Below are positions 61,005 through 64,000 of a stretch of 64,000 nt of DNA, piece by piece. Origin of the DNA: Aphrophora alni (taxonomy: Eukaryota; Arthropoda; Insecta; Hemiptera; Aphrophoridae). A model generated the notes under the pieces. The model made no database searches. It worked only from the letters and a program-made list of their open reading frames with translations, and had not been told where the DNA came from. How positions within the stretch are numbered: position 1 is the stretch's first letter; each line of letters opens with the position of its first letter. A program made the position numbers and the translations under genes. The DNA lies in NCBI GenBank assembly GCA_963513935.1, contig OY740769.1, positions 66,980,984-67,044,983 on the forward strand. Direction: 5' to 3'.

Positions 61005-61970
61005 CCTTCACCCACTCTTGGGGGTGGCAGATTGGCCATCTTTTTTAATTACAGTGCACATTTCCCTCCATAATGCTGAGAGAGGGTTTTGAAGTGCATG
61101 TATTCTCTAGTTAGACACTCCTCTGTTATGATCACATTTGATTTCGGCCCATCCACTTTTCCTTGTCAGCTCAGTAGTCAGAAAGTTAACAGAGTCAAGA
61201 TCTGCCACCTTACGAGCGGAAATGAGATTTTTTTTTTCTATCTCAAATGAAAATTCGGCCATCCAAATCAATCAAGAGGATATACCTACATCTTATATGC
61301 TACATCTGTAGATCAAAGAAGAACAATAGAACCTGACTGGAATGCTAAGATTATGGGAATAACGTATGCAAACAGTACTTGAGTATTTCTTTTAAGTGTA
61401 TTACTTGCCAGCTACCTCAGGATGAACATAGGTGATATCGATGTAGATCAAATTGTGTAAATGATCTCATGAAAAATAATGATATTATTTTCTCTCCAAA
61501 GTACCTTTTTTTTTGTGTGTGCCAAAGTGAATTATTCTAGTTTGGTTTAACCAGCTTTTCTTTCGAGTTATCATTTCTAATAAGCTAGTTATGCTAATAT
61601 TTTTTTCATATAAAAAAACTTTGTAAATTCTGCAAAATGTACCTTTCTCGTGTGAAATATTTAAAAAAAACTTGAAGGACTGAAAATATGATATCATTTT
61701 AGTCACTACAGGTAAGGTAAGAAGAAATGAATTTTGTATTTTGAACTATAGAGGTCTGTTTTTGTAATCTGGAGAACTGAAATGTATTTTATAAATATCT
61801 GTGATTTTATAATAATTATTTGTGGTCAAAAATGTACTTTCAAAGTTGTGTTAGAGTTCAGTACTGTAGTCTTAATAATTTTGAAACATGTGGGTTATGT
61901 GTAGAAAACTCGTGAAAATGATAGGGGGCCATGCTCGAGCACAATGACAAATCATGTGAGCTGGTAAAGG
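61005..61970. mobile_element. possible piggyBac-type MITE with CCTTCACC ends
   Basis: TTAA at 61001-61004 is followed by CCTTCACCCAC. The right end GGTAAAGG is followed by TTAA at 61971-61974. The inverted match is short (CCTT, one mismatch, ACC), so this rests mainly on the two TTAA flanks. No coding content. Confidence 0.4.
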
Positions 61971-62435
61971 TTAATCTAAACAAAAAGACTATTAGAAAGA
62001 TTTTGATAAATCTGAGCTATTGATCTATAACAAGACAGTTTTTATTTATATTATGACTGTAAAATAATTTTTGTTTTAAATTTATAATTTCAAATGATAG
62101 TTGTGATGAAGTAAAACATTTCAAGTAGAAATGATATATGTTTACAAATTTTGAATACTAGCATTAGTGTCTTCAGTATATAGTTCTTTAGATAGTTAGA
62201 GTGATGAGAATCAAGGCTAGATGATAATGATGACAAGTTAATATCTAAAAATATATTTTGAAGGAATTTAGTACAAAATACTACTAAATACAAATTAATG
62301 TTGCAGTTTTGGTAATATAAGCAATGCAATAAATGAAAGAATAATAGCATTTACCATAAAATATTTGTATCTTTATGATTTTAATTCTTTTGTTTTAAAT
62401 TTTTACTAATCACCAATTAATAAAAACACTGTATT
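61971..62435. other. intergenic stretch, no gene seen
   Basis: No supported feature. Confidence 0.3.
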
Positions 62436-62449
62436 TGTACAATACAAAT

Positions 62450-62492
62450 ACAAGACATTGCTTCAACGACTAAAGTTATCATCCTCAGTTGT
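62450..62492 (-). ncRNA. decayed hammerhead-like motif, left arm
   Basis: On the minus strand: ACAA, CTGAGGA (62482-62488), a TGAT...GTCGTT stem II region, GAAGC (62460-62464, GAAAC expected), AAT, GTC (62454-62456), TTGT. Stem I ACAA/TTGT pairs exactly. The A-to-G change in GAAA should abolish cleavage. Confidence 0.5.
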
Positions 62493-62556
62493 TATCTGAA
62501 CACAAAACCTATTGATACTGGGCTGTGATCTAGTATCAGTAGAGATTGTGTTCATG

Positions 62557-63056
62557 CAGTGGCGGCGATAAGAACCCGCGGCCCCCCCGCAAGTTTGTTC
62601 AACGGGCCCCCCACTCCCAATAATCTTTAAAAACATTCTTACGGGTATTTCCACCTAAGCTTGCACTTGGGCTTGGCCTTTCTGCGAACATTCCACTACT
62701 GACTCACAACATACTAAGTTTAATTAGTTTTAACTACTGATGTTTTAACTACTGTCTACACATCACTTAATAGAATTTAGTATTTCACCTATTCTAGCGC
62801 CTTCACGCAGGCCGCGAGGACAGTTGATGCATGACTGCAGACAATATTTTTGACCTAGGTGAGTAGAGAATTTCTATCGATCGGTCAAGTGTCAGTTTAG
62901 CATATTTTAGTAATTTCTTGACAATACTCAAAAAAATATTGTTATAATTGGGTGCCCTGTGTGGCAGGGCCCGTCGCGGGTCCGGGCCCAGGTAAAATTT
63001 CCCGAAAAATCCCGGTCAAGAATCGCGGCCCCCCGGGCCCGCTATTGCCGCCACTG
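62557..63056. mobile_element. 500-bp hAT MITE with intact 8-bp target duplication
   Basis: Starts CAGTGGCGGCGATA and ends with the inverse TATTGCCGCCACTG. TGTTCATG occurs directly before (62549-62556) and after (63057-63064). CAGTGGCGG ends and an 8-bp duplication are typical of hAT elements. The ends are very GC-rich (GGCCCCCC runs) compared with the AT-rich host. No coding frame. Confidence 0.95.
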
Positions 63057-63066
63057 TGTTCATGTA

Positions 63067-63108
63067 ACAACTGCGAATGATGATTTAGCCATTAAAACGT
63101 TGTCTTGT
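63067..63108 (+). ncRNA. decayed hammerhead-like motif, right arm
   Basis: On the plus strand: ACAA (63067-63070), CTGCGAA (CTGAGGA expected), TGATGATTTAGCCATT, AAAAC (GAAAC expected), GTT, GTC (63102-63104), TTGT. Stem I ACAA/TTGT pairs exactly and the cleavage triplet is kept. Both core boxes are mutated. Confidence 0.45.
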
Positions 63109-63118
63109 ATTGTATTTC

Positions 63119-64000
63119 AGAAAAAGAAAATTATGTTTCTTTCATTTGGTGATATATTCACAAGTGTAGCTTATTACAGTTGATTATTTAGTAATGTTGA
63201 AGGGTTCATACTATAAATACTGTTTATTTAGTATGTATCATCCCTTTACTTCTTTTTATATTAAACAATATGATGTTTTGAGAGAATGAATCATTTATTA
63301 TTACCAAGTAAATTCAAAGAACATAAAATTAGCTAAATAAATAATCATAAGCCAAGAACTTTGGCCTGAGTTAGGAACTAAGATTAACTAAAGAAATCGA
63401 AGCTGAAAGATGATAGGAGCTAGAAGTGAGGAGTCTAGGTTCAATTTAAGTACAACAATACAGAAATAGTTGATATGACATATGACTTTTCATTTATCTA
63501 AAAACAAATCTCTGATTTGAACTTATGACCTCCAGACACATATATTTTTTAGTTGTACCAATATCATTTCACAAATATAGGGCAAATTAGATTTAATTTG
63601 CTTATACAAATAAAAACTGACAAACCCATATTGAATTCGAACTTAATACTTCAAATTACATAAGTATTAAGAGTTTCATTAAATTTAGCAAATTGTCATA
63701 CATTTTGGACATATCTATATTTTCATCCTTATTCCAATGGTTTTTGATAAAATAGTAATTATTTCATAAAACATCAACCGTAAATAAAATTTGAAAACAG
63801 TGAGTCAATCTAACCACTCTTTTTACAATAGTACAAGATGCCACAGACAGATATTATTTAAAAAATAAAAACAATAAAAAAGTTTAAATAACTGTTTTCT
63901 TTAGAGATAAACATATCGAAACTATAAACACACAAAATAAAAATGTTCATAACCATTTTAATACTGTACTTTCTTTACTAGTTACTACATAAATAAAAAG
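63119..64000. other. terminal AT-rich stretch, no gene seen
   Basis: No supported feature to the end of the window. Confidence 0.35.

Larger units (their letters stand above)
62441..63118. repeat. foldback with ribozyme-like arms, split by a hAT MITE
   Basis: With the MITE at 62557-63056 and one target copy set aside, the flanks form a palindrome. GAACACAA (62498) pairs with TTGTGTTC (62546), GATACT (62514) with AGTATC (62533), and the outer parts 62441-62497 and 63065-63118 share CAACTG, ATGAT, TTTAG and TGTCTTGTATT blocks in inverse orientation. This is the same architecture as the palindrome at 35684-35945. Confidence 0.65.

Overview
This window is AT-rich, intron-heavy nuclear DNA from an animal. 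It is almost certainly an arthropod and most likely an insect; the density and mixture of transposon families would suit a large hemipteran-type genome, but I cannot fix the order from sequence alone. There is no operon structure, no rRNA or tRNA that I could recognise, and no CRISPR array. The one convincing host gene lies on the minus strand. Five short exons between 37614 and 6748 encode a cytosolic 5'-nucleotidase III (NT5C3A/NT5C3B family; a pyrimidine or 7-methylguanosine monophosphate phosphatase of the HAD superfamily). The exons join in phase across introns of about 1.2, 8.9, 9.0 and 11.0 kb and give a 261-residue reading frame holding all HAD signature motifs. The last roughly 30 residues expected for the family were not found and probably lie before position 1.

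Everything else that can be identified is mobile DNA, most of it decayed. Layout: 0.9-2.7, 10.6-14.8, 23.5-26.0 and 31.8-32.6 kb carry a family of roughly 2-kb non-coding piggyBac-type elements with TTAA targets and CCCT/AGGG ends; a broken piggyBac transposase lies at 9.1-10.5 kb. LINE fragments (RT, RNase H, endonuclease, perhaps an ORF1-type esterase) occur at 4.4-5.6, 8.2-8.6, 20.4-21.0, 30.8-31.7, 37.9-38.0 and 52.6-53.1 kb. Three Penelope-like elements with reverse transcriptase plus GIY-YIG endonuclease lie at 21.1-22.2 (+), 38.9-39.9 (-) and 54.5-55.7 kb (-). Two LTRs of one retrotransposon family, each ending at the same primer-binding-site-like sequence, lie at 32.6-34.4 and 56.9-58.1 kb, with gag-like remnants at 22.7-23.4 and 58.5-59.1 kb. 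DNA transposons include a DUF7869-protein element with terminal inverted repeats (27.8-30.5 kb), a Harbinger transposase tail (40 kb), a mariner-like element (44.9-46.1 kb) and a related transposase fragment (55.8-56.3 kb), a Helitron 3' end with its helicase (46.4-47.6 kb), a hAT dimerisation domain (52 kb), and several MITEs, among them a 500-bp hAT MITE with a perfect 8-bp target duplication (62.6-63.1 kb).

The most notable non-coding signal is a set of hammerhead-ribozyme-like motifs. The clearest (35847-35891) has a 6-bp stem I, the CUGAAGA and GAAAC core, a 5-bp stem II and a GUC cleavage site. It sits in one arm of a ~260-bp palindrome whose other arm carries a decayed copy in the opposite direction. 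A second outward-facing pair is at 62.45/63.07 kb, and single candidates follow two Penelope-like elements. The second notable signal is the 2.68-kb element at 27842-30517, in which a DUF7869 coding region is bracketed by ~39-bp inverted terminal repeats and multiple subterminal copies of the same motif.
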